The notes: a model not told the origin generated them from the sequence alone. Counted from the first letter of the stretch, positions 39,159-48,607 are shown. The stretch is DNA of 64,000 nucleotides from Pseudomonas marginalis (GCF_900105325.1 NZ_FNSU01000003.1:4167501-4231500), one strand, 5' to 3'. A program made the numbers and translations.

Positions 39159-40571
39159 ATGATCATGCAGCATCCGGCACGTACCGAACTCTGGGCCATT
39201 CTGCGGCTGTCAGGGCCGTTGATTGCCTCGCAGTTGGCGCACATGCTGATGGTGTTGACCGACACCCTGATGATGGCGCGCCTGAGCCCCGAAGCCCTGG
39301 CCGGTGGCGGCCTGGGTGCCGCAAGCTATTCGTTCGTCGCGATTTTCTGTATCGGCGTGATTGCCGCCGTGGGCACCTTGGTTGCGATCCGCCACGGCGC
39401 GGGCGATATCGAAGGTGCCACCCGCCTGACCCAGGCCGGGCTGTGGCTGGCCTGGCTGATGGCCCTGGCGGCGGCCCTGCTGCTGTGGAACCTCAAGCCG
39501 GTGCTGCTGATGTTCGGCCAGACCGAGACCAACGTACATTCGGCCGGGCAATTTCTGACCATGCTGCCGTTTGCCCTGCCCGGCTACCTGAGCTTCATGG
39601 CCCTGCGCGGCTTTACCAGCGCCATCGGCAAAGCCACTCCGGTGATGGTGATCAGCCTCGGCGGTACAGTGGTCAACTACCTGCTCAACCACGCACTGAT
39701 CGAAGGCATGTTCGGCCTGCCCAAGCTCGGCTTGATGGGCATCGGCCTGGTCACGGCGATTGTCGCCAACAGCATGGCGCTGGCGTTGATGTGGTACATC
39801 CGCAGCAACCGGGCCTATGCCGCCTACCCGCTGAGTACAGGGCTGCTGCACCTCAACACCCAATATCTGCGCGAGTTGTGGCGCCTGGGCCTGCCGATCG
39901 GCGGCACCTATGCGGTGGAGGTCGGGCTGTTTGCCTTTGCAGCCCTGTGCATGGGCACCATGGGCAGCACGCAGTTGGCAGCGCACCAGATCGCCCTGCA
40001 AATCGTATCGGTGGCCTTTATGGTGCCGGCGGGGATGTCCTACGCGGTGACCATGCGCATCGGCCAGCATTATGGCGCCGGACAGTTGGTGCACGCACGC
40101 ATGGCCGGGCGTGTCGGCATAGGCTTTGGCGCGGCGATAATGCTGGGATTCGCGGCGGTGCTGTGGCTGTTTTCCGAGCCGCTCATAGGACTGCTGATCG
40201 ACCACGACAACCCGGCGTTCCACGACGTGATCGTCCTGGCCGTGAGCCTGCTGGCCGTCGCCGCGTGGTTCGAGCTGTTCGACGGCGTGCAAACCATCGC
40301 CATGGGTTGCATTCGCGGGCTCAAGGACGCCAAGACCACGTTCCTGATCGGTGCGGGCTGCTACTGGTTGATTGGCGCACCCTCGGCCTGGCTGATGGCT
40401 TTCACGTTGGGCTGGGGGCCAACCGGCGTGTGGTGGGGCCTGGCACTGGGACTGGCCTGCGCCGCGATAAGCCTGACCTGGGCGTTTGAAGCGAAGATGA
40501 AGCGGATGATTCGCCGGGAAGGCCCGGCGCCCGAAGCCGACACCGGCTTTCAGGCGGTACAGGCCGACTAG
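39159..40571 (+). CDS. MATE family multidrug efflux transporter (NorM-like)
   Basis: A 470-residue inner-membrane protein with twelve helices, of the NorM branch: LWAILRLSGPLIASQLAHMLM, ALAGGGLGAASYSF, and the second half QLAAHQIALQIVSVAFMVPAGM. It should export drugs or metabolites with Na+ or H+. Possible starts are TTG 39150, ATG 39159 and ATG 39165; all use the same weak GAG ribosome site, so the exact start is unsure. Its stop shares a CTAG with proE. Confidence 0.88.
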   Translation: MIMQHPARTELWAILRLSGPLIASQLAHMLMVLTDTLMMARLSPEALAGGGLGAASYSFVAIFCIGVIAAVGTLVAIRHGAGDIEGATRLTQAGLWLAWLMALAAALLLWNLKPVLLMFGQTETNVHSAGQFLTMLPFALPGYLSFMALRGFTSAIGKATPVMVISLGGTVVNYLLNHALIEGMFGLPKLGLMGIGLVTAIVANSMALALMWYIRSNRAYAAYPLSTGLLHLNTQYLRELWRLGLPIGGTYAVEVGLFAFAALCMGTMGSTQLAAHQIALQIVSVAFMVPAGMSYAVTMRIGQHYGAGQLVHARMAGRVGIGFGAAIMLGFAAVLWLFSEPLIGLLIDHDNPAFHDVIVLAVSLLAVAAWFELFDGVQTIAMGCIRGLKDAKTTFLIGAGCYWLIGAPSAWLMAFTLGWGPTGVWWGLALGLACAAISLTWAFEAKMKRMIRREGPAPEADTGFQAVQAD

Positions 40572-42241
40572 AGACCCTCGCTCACGCGGGTGTGCTTGCC
40601 GTCGCCGAAGGTCAGGTATTCCACCAGCTCCGGCAACGGCAGCGGCTTGCTGATCAGGTAACCCTGGGCCTGGTCGCAGCCGAACAGCCGCAATAGCGCC
40701 AGTTGCTCGGGGGTTTCCACACCTTCGGCCACCACTTCCAGATTGAGGTTGTGCGCCAGGTTGATCATCGCGTGCACCAGTTTGCGGTTCTCTTCGCGCT
40801 CCTCCATGCCGCCGACAAAGCTTTTGTCGATCTTCAACAAGGCAATCGGCAGGCTGTTGAGGTGCACAAACGACGAGAAACCGGTACCGAAGTCATCCAG
40901 GGAAAACCGCACACCCAGGCGACCAAGGGCGTCCATGGTCTGCTTGACCAGGTCACTGCGGCGCATCACGGCGGTTTCGGTCAGTTCGAACTCCAACCAT
41001 TGCGCTTCCACGCCGCGCTCGCTGATCAGCCGGCTCAGTGTAGAAAGCAGCTGGCTGTCCTGGAACTGGCGAAACGACAGGTTGACCGCCATATGCAGCG
41101 GCGGCAGGCCGCGTTCGCGCAGGTCTTGCATGTCACGCAGGGCCCGGGAAATCACCCAGTAACCCAACGGTACAATCAGGCCGCTCTGTTCGGCCAGGGG
41201 CACGAATTCACTCGGCGGCAACAGGCCGCGCTCGCCGTGGCGCCAGCGCACCAGGGCTTCCAGGCCGACGATATGCCCGTCGTCGAGGTCGAGGCGCGGC
41301 TGGTAATGCAGCTCCAGCTCATCACGGCGCAAGGCACGGCGCAGCTCGCTTTCCAGGTCGGCCAGGCTGCGCGCGTTGCGGTTGATGCGTTCGTTGAAGA
41401 TATGAAAGGTACAGCCCTGGGTGCTCTTGGCTTGCTGCATGGCGATATGGGCGTGCCACATCAGCGGGTCGGCGCCGGCACGGGCGCGGGCATGGGCCAC
41501 GCCCAGGCTGCAGCCGATCAGCAGGCTTTCGCCATCCACCCAATACGGCTCGGCCATGGCTTCGGTGATGCGCTCGGCCATCCACTCCGCACGCTGGGGC
41601 GCGCGGCGCGTATCGATCAGCAGGGCGAATTCGTCGCTGCCCAGGCGCGCCAGTTGATCGCCGGCTTCCAGCTGGCTCTTGAGCCGCGAGACCACTTGCA
41701 GGATCAGGCGGTCGCCGGCCTGGTGGCCGAGGGCATCGTTGGCATGGCGGAAATTATCGAGGTCCAGGTGACCGAGGGCCAGGCCGCGACCTTCGTTCTC
41801 GGCCAACCGTGCGGCCAGCAGGGTCTGGAAGCCCTGGCGGTTGGCGATGCCGGTGAGCGGGTCCTGCTCGGCCAGGCGTTGCAGGGTGTTTTCCAGCACC
41901 CCCCGCTCACGCACATGGCGCAGGCAACGACGCAACGTGTCGGCGTCCAGCGCATTGCGGATCAGCCAGTCACTGACGCCCAGTGGCGGAACCAGCGGCT
42001 CCTGCTCCAACAACAACACGCACGGCAAGCTGCAACGGCCAGGGCCGGGTTGCAGGCTGGGCATGGTCAACAGCACTGCGCTGTCGTCGTCATCGAACAG
42101 ACGACTCACCGAGTCCCAGTTTGGCGCGCTGATCAGCACAGCCCCATCGCCCATCGGCGCCAGGCACTCGCGCAACAACGCTGCCCACTCAGGCGTATCG
42201 GCCAGTAGCAGCAAACGCAAGGGTTCGACAGGCGTAGACAA
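40568..42241 (-). CDS. proE: ProE-like c-di-GMP phosphodiesterase (GGDEF-EAL)
   Basis: A 557-residue protein: N-terminal receiver-like domain without a clear phospho-acceptor (about 1-110), a GGDEF domain with signature GSDEF (in RLGSDEFALL), and an EAL domain with VGLEALVRW, NLSFRQFQ, ELTETAV, DDFGTGFSS and KIDKSFV. The EAL residues look complete, so it should cleave c-di-GMP; the GGDEF part is degenerate. Position between MATE and rep matches PA5295 (ProE) of P. aeruginosa. The start is a TTG (42239-42241) with GGGAG five bases upstream. Confidence 0.85.
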   Translation of the reverse strand: MSTPVEPLRLLLLADTPEWAALLRECLAPMGDGAVLISAPNWDSVSRLFDDDDSAVLLTMPSLQPGPGRCSLPCVLLLEQEPLVPPLGVSDWLIRNALDADTLRRCLRHVRERGVLENTLQRLAEQDPLTGIANRQGFQTLLAARLAENEGRGLALGHLDLDNFRHANDALGHQAGDRLILQVVSRLKSQLEAGDQLARLGSDEFALLIDTRRAPQRAEWMAERITEAMAEPYWVDGESLLIGCSLGVAHARARAGADPLMWHAHIAMQQAKSTQGCTFHIFNERINRNARSLADLESELRRALRRDELELHYQPRLDLDDGHIVGLEALVRWRHGERGLLPPSEFVPLAEQSGLIVPLGYWVISRALRDMQDLRERGLPPLHMAVNLSFRQFQDSQLLSTLSRLISERGVEAQWLEFELTETAVMRRSDLVKQTMDALGRLGVRFSLDDFGTGFSSFVHLNSLPIALLKIDKSFVGGMEEREENRKLVHAMINLAHNLNLEVVAEGVETPEQLALLRLFGCDQAQGYLISKPLPLPELVEYLTFGDGKHTRVSEGL

Positions 42242-42299
42242 GCTAGCTCCCTAGACTCTGCAAAAATTCGTTGGCGGCGGGCATTATGACGTGCGGCCT

Positions 42300-42325
42300 G
42301 ATAATCACCAATGATCGTGGTTATC
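42300..42325. promoter_or_regulatory. Inverted repeat between proE and rep
   Basis: GATAATCAC-CAATGATC-GTGGTTATC: 9-bp arms with one mismatch and 8-bp centre. About 60 bp upstream of the proE start and 170 bp upstream of rep. Likely a regulator site; regulator unknown. Confidence 0.35.
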
Positions 42326-42496
42326 AAATACGCAGGCTGTAAGCAATTGTCTTAAAAACCCAGACATCCTGCGGCAAAGTAGCAAAACCGGCAAATTTAG
42401 ATCGAGTGGTACGTCACACCGTCGATCCAGGGCAGCAGAATCTTGCCAGCCTGTTAAAATGCCCGCCCTTTTGAACAACGACTCCCTGAATTCCGT

Positions 42497-44506
42497 ATGT
42501 CCCGACTCAATCCCCGGCAGCAAGAAGCCGTGAACTACGTCGGCGGCCCTCTATTGGTGCTCGCCGGCGCAGGCTCCGGCAAGACCAGTGTGATCACCCG
42601 CAAGATCGCGCACCTGATCCAGAACTGTGGCATCCGCGCCCAATACATCGTCGCCATGACCTTTACCAACAAGGCCGCGCGGGAAATGAAAGAGCGTGTC
42701 GGCACCCTGCTCAAGGGTGGCGAAGGCCGTGGTCTCACGGTATGTACCTTCCACAACCTGGGCCTGAACATCATCCGCAAGGAGCATGTGCGGCTGGGCT
42801 ACAAGCCGGGCTTCTCGATCTTCGACGAGACCGACGTCAAGGCCCTGATGACCGACATCATGCAGAAGGAATACGCAGGCGACGACGGCGTCGACGAGAT
42901 CAAGAACATGATCGGCGCCTGGAAAAACGACCTGATCCTGCCGCCCGAAGCCCTGGAAAACGCGCGCAACCCCAAGGAACAGACCGCCGCCATCGTCTAC
43001 ACCCACTACCAGCGCACGCTCAAGGCGTTCAACGCGGTGGACTTCGACGACCTGATCCTGCTGCCGGTGAAGCTGTTCCAGGAACACGCCGACATCCTCG
43101 AAAAGTGGCAGAACAAGGTGCGCTACCTGCTGGTGGACGAATACCAGGACACCAACGCCAGCCAATACCTGCTGGTGAAGTTGCTGATCGGTACGCGCAA
43201 CCAGTTCACCGTGGTGGGCGACGACGACCAGTCGATCTACGCCTGGCGCGGCGCCCGCCCGGAAAACCTGATGCTGCTCAAGGACGACTACCCGTCCCTG
43301 AAAGTGGTGATGCTGGAGCAGAACTACCGCTCCACCAGCCGCATCCTGCGTTGCGCCAACGTGCTGATCTCGAACAACCCCCACGAGTTTGAAAAACAAC
43401 TGTGGAGCGAGATGGGCCACGGCGATGAGATCCGCGTGATCCGCTGCCGCAACGAAGACGCCGAAGCCGAGCGCGTGGCGGTGGAAATCCTCAGCCTGCA
43501 CCTGCGCACCGACCGCCCCTACAGCGACTTCGCGATCCTTTATCGCGGCAACTACCAAGCCAAGCTGATCGAGCTGAAATTGCAGCACCACCAGGTCCCG
43601 TATCGGCTGTCAGGCGGCAACAGCTTTTTCGGACGCCAGGAAGTGAAGGACCTGATGGCCTACTTCCGCCTGATCGTGAACCCGGACGACGACAACGCCT
43701 TCCTGCGCGTGATCAACGTGCCGCGCCGCGAGATTGGTTCCACCACCCTGGAAAAGCTCGGCAACTACGCCACCGAACGCAAGATCTCGATGTACGCCGC
43801 CACCGATGAAATCGGCCTGGGCGAACACCTGGACACGCGCTTCACCGATCGCCTGTCGCGCTTCAAGCGCTTCATGGACAAGGTACGTGAGCAGTGCGCC
43901 GGCGAAGACCCGATCAGCGCCCTGCGCAGCATGGTCATGGACATCGACTATGAAAACTGGCTGCGCACCAACAGTTCCAGCGACAAGGCCGCGGATTACC
44001 GCATGGGCAACGTCTGGTTCCTGATCGAAGCGTTGAAGAACACCCTGGAAAAAGACGAAGACGGCGAAATGACTGTCGAGGACGCCATCGGCAAGCTGGT
44101 GCTGCGCGACATGCTCGAGCGTCAGCAGGAAGAGGAAGACGGCGCCGAAGGTGTACAGATGATGACCTTGCATGCGTCCAAGGGCCTGGAATTTCCCTAC
44201 GTGTTCATCATGGGCATGGAAGAGGAAATCCTCCCGCACCGCTCCAGCATCGAAGCCGACACTATTGAGGAAGAACGGCGCCTGGCCTACGTGGGCATTA
44301 CCCGCGCACGTCAGACACTGGCCTTCACCTTTGCCGCCAAGCGCAAGCAATACGGCGAAATCATCGATTGTGCCCCCAGCCGGTTCCTGGACGAATTGCC
44401 GCCGGATGACCTGGCCTGGGAAGGCAATGACGACACCCCGACCGAGGTGAAGGCCGTTCGCGGCAACACCGCCCTGGCGGATATACGCGCGATGTTAAAG
44501 CGCTAG
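42497..44506 (+). CDS. rep: ATP-dependent DNA helicase Rep
   Basis: A 669-residue SF1A helicase that unwinds 3'-to-5' and helps forks pass protein blocks. Motifs: Q-motif LNPRQQEAV, Walker A AGAGSGKTSVIT, Walker B LLVDEYQDTN, motif III DDQSIYAWRGA, motif V LHASKGLEFPYVF, motif VI YVGITRARQ. Length matches E. coli Rep (673). Start is ATG 42497. xpt follows. Confidence 0.97.
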   Translation: MSRLNPRQQEAVNYVGGPLLVLAGAGSGKTSVITRKIAHLIQNCGIRAQYIVAMTFTNKAAREMKERVGTLLKGGEGRGLTVCTFHNLGLNIIRKEHVRLGYKPGFSIFDETDVKALMTDIMQKEYAGDDGVDEIKNMIGAWKNDLILPPEALENARNPKEQTAAIVYTHYQRTLKAFNAVDFDDLILLPVKLFQEHADILEKWQNKVRYLLVDEYQDTNASQYLLVKLLIGTRNQFTVVGDDDQSIYAWRGARPENLMLLKDDYPSLKVVMLEQNYRSTSRILRCANVLISNNPHEFEKQLWSEMGHGDEIRVIRCRNEDAEAERVAVEILSLHLRTDRPYSDFAILYRGNYQAKLIELKLQHHQVPYRLSGGNSFFGRQEVKDLMAYFRLIVNPDDDNAFLRVINVPRREIGSTTLEKLGNYATERKISMYAATDEIGLGEHLDTRFTDRLSRFKRFMDKVREQCAGEDPISALRSMVMDIDYENWLRTNSSSDKAADYRMGNVWFLIEALKNTLEKDEDGEMTVEDAIGKLVLRDMLERQQEEEDGAEGVQMMTLHASKGLEFPYVFIMGMEEEILPHRSSIEADTIEEERRLAYVGITRARQTLAFTFAAKRKQYGEIIDCAPSRFLDELPPDDLAWEGNDDTPTEVKAVRGNTALADIRAMLKR

Positions 44507-44564
44507 AATCGACTACTTTTCAATCTACTTTCGGCGCACAACCCGCCATTAGAGGAAGCTTTCC

Positions 44565-45137
44565 GTGGAAGCACTGCACAAGAAAATTCGCGAAGAAGGC
44601 ATCGTGCTTTCCGATCAGGTACTCAAGGTCGACGCCTTTCTGAATCACCAGATCGACCCGGCGCTGATGAAACTGATCGGCGACGAATTCGCCGCGCGGT
44701 TCAAGGACTCGGGCGTCACCAAGATCGTCACCATTGAAGCGTCGGGCATCGCACCGGCGATCATGACGGGCCTGAACCTGGGCGTGCCGGTGATTTTCGC
44801 CCGCAAGCAGCAGTCCCTGACCCTGACCGAAAACCTGCTGTCGGCGACGGTGTATTCCTTCACCAAGAAAGTCGAAAGCACCGTGGCGATCTCGCCGCGC
44901 CACCTGACCAGCAGCGACCGCGTACTGGTGATCGATGACTTCCTGGCCAACGGCAAGGCATCCCAAGCGCTGATTTCGATCATCAAGCAGGCCGGTGCGA
45001 CCGTTGCCGGCTTGGGGATTGTGATCGAGAAGTCGTTCCAAGGTGGCCGTGCGGAGTTGGATGCGCAGGGTTATCGGGTTGAGTCGCTGGCGCGGGTGAA
45101 GTCGCTGGCCGGTGGCGTCGTCACCTTCATCGAATAA
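44565..45137 (+). CDS. xpt: Xanthine phosphoribosyltransferase
   Basis: A 190-residue type I phosphoribosyltransferase of the Xpt type found in Bacillus and pseudomonads: VLVIDDFLANGKASQAL is the PRPP-binding loop and VPVIFARKQQSLTL is typical. It salvages xanthine to XMP. It starts with GTG at 44565-44567, with AGAGGAAG nine bases upstream. It lies 58 bp after rep. No purine riboswitch was seen upstream. Confidence 0.92.
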   Translation: MEALHKKIREEGIVLSDQVLKVDAFLNHQIDPALMKLIGDEFAARFKDSGVTKIVTIEASGIAPAIMTGLNLGVPVIFARKQQSLTLTENLLSATVYSFTKKVESTVAISPRHLTSSDRVLVIDDFLANGKASQALISIIKQAGATVAGLGIVIEKSFQGGRAELDAQGYRVESLARVKSLAGGVVTFIE

Positions 45138-45162
45138 TCGTTGCCTGCACGCGGTTAAACAG

Positions 45163-45182
45163 GTGGGAGGGGGCTTGCCCCG
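45163..45182. repeat. Left half of REP doublet interrupted by IS481 element
   Basis: GTGGGAGGGGGCTTGCCCCG is cut off by the insertion. The rest of the doublet resumes at 46459 with CCCCGATAGC, and the outer right arm ends at 46528. CCCCG occurs on both sides of the insertion, consistent with a 5-bp (or 4-bp) target duplication. Confidence 0.75.
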
Positions 45183-46458
45183 GTACAAACCGGGGACATC
45201 GTTTACATTTCTAACCGGGGACATGGTTTACAGGCTAATACGCATGATCAGGAGGTAACTGATCATGCCCTGGAACCAAGAGTCCCCCATGAATCAAAGA
45301 ATCAAGCTGGTAGCTGATTGGCTTTCTGGCAACTTCACCAAAAGCCAGTTGGCACGCCGCTTTGACGTTAGCCGACCTACCGTCGATAAGTGGATTGCCC
45401 GGCACGACGGCGATTTGAGGTCTTTATCCGAACTGTCCCGGCGACCTCACAACAGCCCAAATAAAACCGACGACGAGATTTTGGCCCGTGTAGTCGCGAT
45501 GAAGGAGGCTCACGATAAATGGGGGCCGAAAAAGCTTCTCGAGCTATTACGGCTGGAAGATCCCTCCGTCACCTGGCCCTCTCCAAGTACGGCCGGTCAA
45601 TGGCTTGACCGACTTGGGCTCGTCAAAAAGCGGCGCTTCAAACGCCGACACAGCATTTCCCACGCACAAATGCGAAAGGCCGACGAACCTAACAAGACGT
45701 GGTGTGCTGACTACAAAGGGCAGTTCAAGATGCTTAATGCTCAGATGTGCTTCCCTTTGACCGTCACAGACCATGCGTCGCGGCTGATTTTAGCGTGCAG
45801 GGCCCATCCCAAGATCATGACCCAGCCTGTAAAACAGGCCTTTGAGAGGCTTTTTCAGGAGTACGGCATGCCGGAAGTTATCCGTTCGGACAACGGGGTA
45901 CCGTTCGCCTCTCCTGGCCTGGCAAGAATATCCACACTGGCAGTTTGGTGGATTCGGCTGGGTATTTATCCCGAGCGAACCATGCCGGGAAGACCCGCCC
46001 AGAATGGTCGCCATGAACGAATGCACCGTAGCTTGAAACTTGAGTTGCCCTTAGGGAAAAACTTAGTCGAGCAGCAGCTTTTGCTGGAGCATTTCAGGCA
46101 TGAGTTTAATTACGTACGCCCTCACGAAGCGCTCGGCATGAAACGTCCGGGAGACTTGTATGTGCCGTCCACCCGAATTTATCCAGGATGCTTGCCCGAT
46201 GTGGAATATCCGGCAGAAATGAAAGTTCGAAGCGTCAGGCAGGACGGATCGATCAAGTGGAACGGCAAGTTGGTATTTATCAGCGAGGCGCTGTCCGGGG
46301 AAAGGATAGGGCTCAAAGAAGCTGAAGATGAAGCTTGGGATTTGTACCTGTGTGATTATCCCTTGGGGAGGCTTGGACGAGGTATGACCCGCGTCCAGGC
46401 CTCAAATGTGTAAACGATGTCCCCGGTTTCAGATGTAAACGATGTCTACGGTTCTACA
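45183..46458 (+). mobile_element. IS481-family insertion sequence
   Basis: A 1276-bp element with one transposase gene (45265-46413). Both ends carry two 25-bp-spaced copies of an AACCGGGGACATCGTTTACA-type motif: 45188-45207 and 45213-45232 at the left, and inverted 46409-46428 and 46434-46453 at the right. CCCCG flanks the element (45178-45182 and 46459-46463). The outermost few bases of the two ends match poorly, so the exact borders carry a doubt of a few bases. Base composition inside is less GC-rich than its surroundings. Confidence 0.85.
45265..46413 (+). CDS. IS481-family transposase
   Basis: A 382-residue DDE transposase. N-terminal HTH (NFTKSQLARRFDVSRPTVDKW, about 24-44), a second helical DNA-binding part, then an rve integrase core: first D in WCADYKGQFK, second D in IRSDNGVPFA, E in GRHERMHRSL. 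The C-terminal part is typical of the IS481 group. AGGAGG at 45250-45255 is well placed for the ATG at 45265. The frame is intact, so it may be active. Confidence 0.92.
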   Translation: MPWNQESPMNQRIKLVADWLSGNFTKSQLARRFDVSRPTVDKWIARHDGDLRSLSELSRRPHNSPNKTDDEILARVVAMKEAHDKWGPKKLLELLRLEDPSVTWPSPSTAGQWLDRLGLVKKRRFKRRHSISHAQMRKADEPNKTWCADYKGQFKMLNAQMCFPLTVTDHASRLILACRAHPKIMTQPVKQAFERLFQEYGMPEVIRSDNGVPFASPGLARISTLAVWWIRLGIYPERTMPGRPAQNGRHERMHRSLKLELPLGKNLVEQQLLLEHFRHEFNYVRPHEALGMKRPGDLYVPSTRIYPGCLPDVEYPAEMKVRSVRQDGSIKWNGKLVFISEALSGERIGLKEAEDEAWDLYLCDYPLGRLGRGMTRVQASNV

Positions 46459-46528
46459 CCCCGATAGCAGCGGGTCAGCCAACACATTTGGGACTGATAC
46501 ACCGCTATCGGGGCAAGCCCCCTCCCAC
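46459..46528. repeat. Right part of REP doublet interrupted by IS481 element
   Basis: Starts CCCCGATAGCAGCGGG and ends with the inverted arm CGGGGCAAGCCCCCTCCCAC at 46509-46528. Together with 45163-45182 it restores a full doublet of the same class as at 59688-59774. Confidence 0.8.
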
Positions 46529-46548
46529 ATTTTGATCTGTGTTGGTTT

Positions 46549-48471
46549 TTAGTGTGCGGTTGCTTGTAAGCCAGCGAGCAATAGACGCTGATAGAGATCC
46601 TCCTTCAAACCCTCCGGCGAATCCAACCCCATCCGCTTCAGATGCTCGGGAAACGCCTGGGGCTCCGGGGCATCCAGCGCCGCCTTGCCCAACTCCAGAA
46701 TCTCCGTCAGCTTGAATTTGCTCTTGAGCCAGTTCAAGGCGCGCAACAGATCCCGCTCTTCGTCCGTGAAATCGCTGCCCAGCGGATACTCCGGGAACAA
46801 ACGTCGATGCCGCGCCTGGATACCCTGGAGCCGCTCCGGCGTGTTGTCGCTGAAGCGCGGATCGAGCTGGAAATCCTTGGGCAACTTGCCGGCCTTTTGC
46901 GCCTGTTCGATCAAGTCGGCCTGGAAGCGTGAGTCGGTGATGTTGAGCAACGCCTCGATCACCTTGGCATCCGTCTGCCCACGCAGGTCGGCAATGCCGT
47001 ACTCAGTGATGACGATGTCCCGCAGGTGCCGAGGAATGGTGCAATGCCCATACTCCCAGACGATAGTGGAACTGACCTCACCCGCCGACTCACGCCAACT
47101 GCGCAGGATCAGGATCGAGCGCGCGCCCTCCAGCGCATGCCCCTGAGCCACAAAGTTGTATTGCCCGCCCACGCCGCTGAGCACGCGACCGTCCTCCAAC
47201 TGGTCGGCCACGCCTGCGCCCAGCAACGTCACCGTGATCGCGCTGTTGATAAACCGTGCATCCTGGCGCTGCAGGCGCTTGAGTTCTTCCTGGCCGTACA
47301 GCTCGTTAATGTAGCTGATGCGGGTCATGTTGAATTCCAGGCGCTTGGCGTGGGTCATCTCCTGCAGGCGCTGGTAAAAACTGCGCGGCCCCAGGAAGAA
47401 ACCGCCGTGGATCGAAACGCCGTCGGGCTGCGCCGCATCGTCCAGCAAACCGGCGTTGGCTTGCTCCTGGGTAGCCACATCCGGATAGACCTTGCGCCGG
47501 ATAATCCCCGCATCCGCCAGCACCAACAGGCCGTTGACGAACATTTCGCTGCAACCGTAGAGGCCACGGGCGAAGGGCTCGACACCGCCTTCCCGGCTGA
47601 TCAGCGGGGCCCACTGGTACACATCGATGTCCGTCAGCAGCAGTCGATAGGCTTCATTGTCTGCCTGGCGTGCCAGCAACGCGGCGGTCAGCGCATCCCC
47701 CATGGAGCCGATGCCGATCTGCAAGGTGCCCCCGTCGCGCACCAGGGTGCTGGCATGCAAGCCGATGAAATGGTCCTGGAACCCCACCGGCATGTTCGGT
47801 GTGGAGAACAGTGTGGTGCTGTCCTTTGCATCGATCAGGTAGTCGAACGCGTCCATGCCCAACTCCGAGTCGCCCGGCATGTAGGGCAACTCGGTGTGAA
47901 CCTGGCCAACGATCAAGACGGTTTCGCCCGCTTCACGGCGCTTGGCGATCATGGGCAGCAGGTCGAGGGTGATGTCGGGGTTGCAGCTCAGGCTCAGGCG
48001 ATCCGGGTGTTCGGCGCTGCTCGCGACCAACTGCGCCACCAGGTTCAAGCCGGCGGCGTTGATGTCGCGGGCGGCATGGCTGTAGTTGCTGCTGACATAG
48101 TCCTGCTGGGCCGAAGTGCTATGAAGCAGGCTGCCGGGCTGCATGAAGAACTGCTGCACATGGATATTCTTCGGCAGGCTGTCTGAATGCAGCGCGGCGA
48201 GAAACTCCAACTCTGGGTAATCACCAAACACCCGCTCGATAAAGGGTTCGAGAAAGCGTTTCTGCAAGCCATCGCCCAAGGTCGGGCGGCCCAGGCTCAA
48301 CGCGGTGTAAATCGTCAGCGCCCGCTCCGGCAGCTTGGCGATACGCCGGTACAGTGCATTGGCAAACAGGTTGGGCTTGCCCAGCCCCAGGGGCATGCCC
48401 ATGTGGATATGCGCCGGTAGCCGCGCGAGTACATCGTCAACTGCTTGCTCGATTGAACACAACTGCACCAT
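46549..48471 (-). CDS. Acetyl-CoA hydrolase/transferase family protein
   Basis: A 640-residue protein of the acetyl-CoA hydrolase/CoA transferase superfamily (two alpha/beta domains). The second domain shows SGVGGQYNFVAQGHALEGARSILI and IVITEYGIADLRGQTDAKVIEALLNI, typical of the catalytic and CoA-binding parts. It is about 100 residues longer than succinyl-CoA:acetate CoA transferases, with a C-terminal helical extension. The substrate is uncertain. It is transcribed from 48471 towards the REP/IS region. Confidence 0.82.
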   Translation of the reverse strand: MVQLCSIEQAVDDVLARLPAHIHMGMPLGLGKPNLFANALYRRIAKLPERALTIYTALSLGRPTLGDGLQKRFLEPFIERVFGDYPELEFLAALHSDSLPKNIHVQQFFMQPGSLLHSTSAQQDYVSSNYSHAARDINAAGLNLVAQLVASSAEHPDRLSLSCNPDITLDLLPMIAKRREAGETVLIVGQVHTELPYMPGDSELGMDAFDYLIDAKDSTTLFSTPNMPVGFQDHFIGLHASTLVRDGGTLQIGIGSMGDALTAALLARQADNEAYRLLLTDIDVYQWAPLISREGGVEPFARGLYGCSEMFVNGLLVLADAGIIRRKVYPDVATQEQANAGLLDDAAQPDGVSIHGGFFLGPRSFYQRLQEMTHAKRLEFNMTRISYINELYGQEELKRLQRQDARFINSAITVTLLGAGVADQLEDGRVLSGVGGQYNFVAQGHALEGARSILILRSWRESAGEVSSTIVWEYGHCTIPRHLRDIVITEYGIADLRGQTDAKVIEALLNITDSRFQADLIEQAQKAGKLPKDFQLDPRFSDNTPERLQGIQARHRRLFPEYPLGSDFTDEERDLLRALNWLKSKFKLTEILELGKAALDAPEPQAFPEHLKRMGLDSPEGLKEDLYQRLLLAGLQATAH

Positions 48472-48570
48472 CCGACCCTCCTGAACATTCCATGATTAGG
48501 GGTTGGACAGAGAATGGCGGGTCTTTGCTGCAAAGAACAGCCTCGAAACACACATCACACCCACAAAAAA

Positions 48571-48594
48571 GCCGCTCGTAAGCGGCATTTTTGA
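48571..48594 (-). terminator. Terminator of cycB
   Basis: Stem GCCGCT / AGCGGC with a CGTA loop; on the minus strand it is followed by TTTTTTGTGG. Fourteen bases after the cycB stop. Confidence 0.8.
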
Positions 48595-48607
48595 CGAAGA
48601 TCGACGG

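Noticed and set aside
40703..42208. 501-codon open frame antisense to proE
   Set aside because: Reverse reading of the GGDEF-EAL gene; no start signal.
44507..44564. Purine riboswitch before xpt
   Set aside because: Only 58 bp between rep and xpt, with no room for the three-way junction aptamer; the class is mainly known from Firmicutes.
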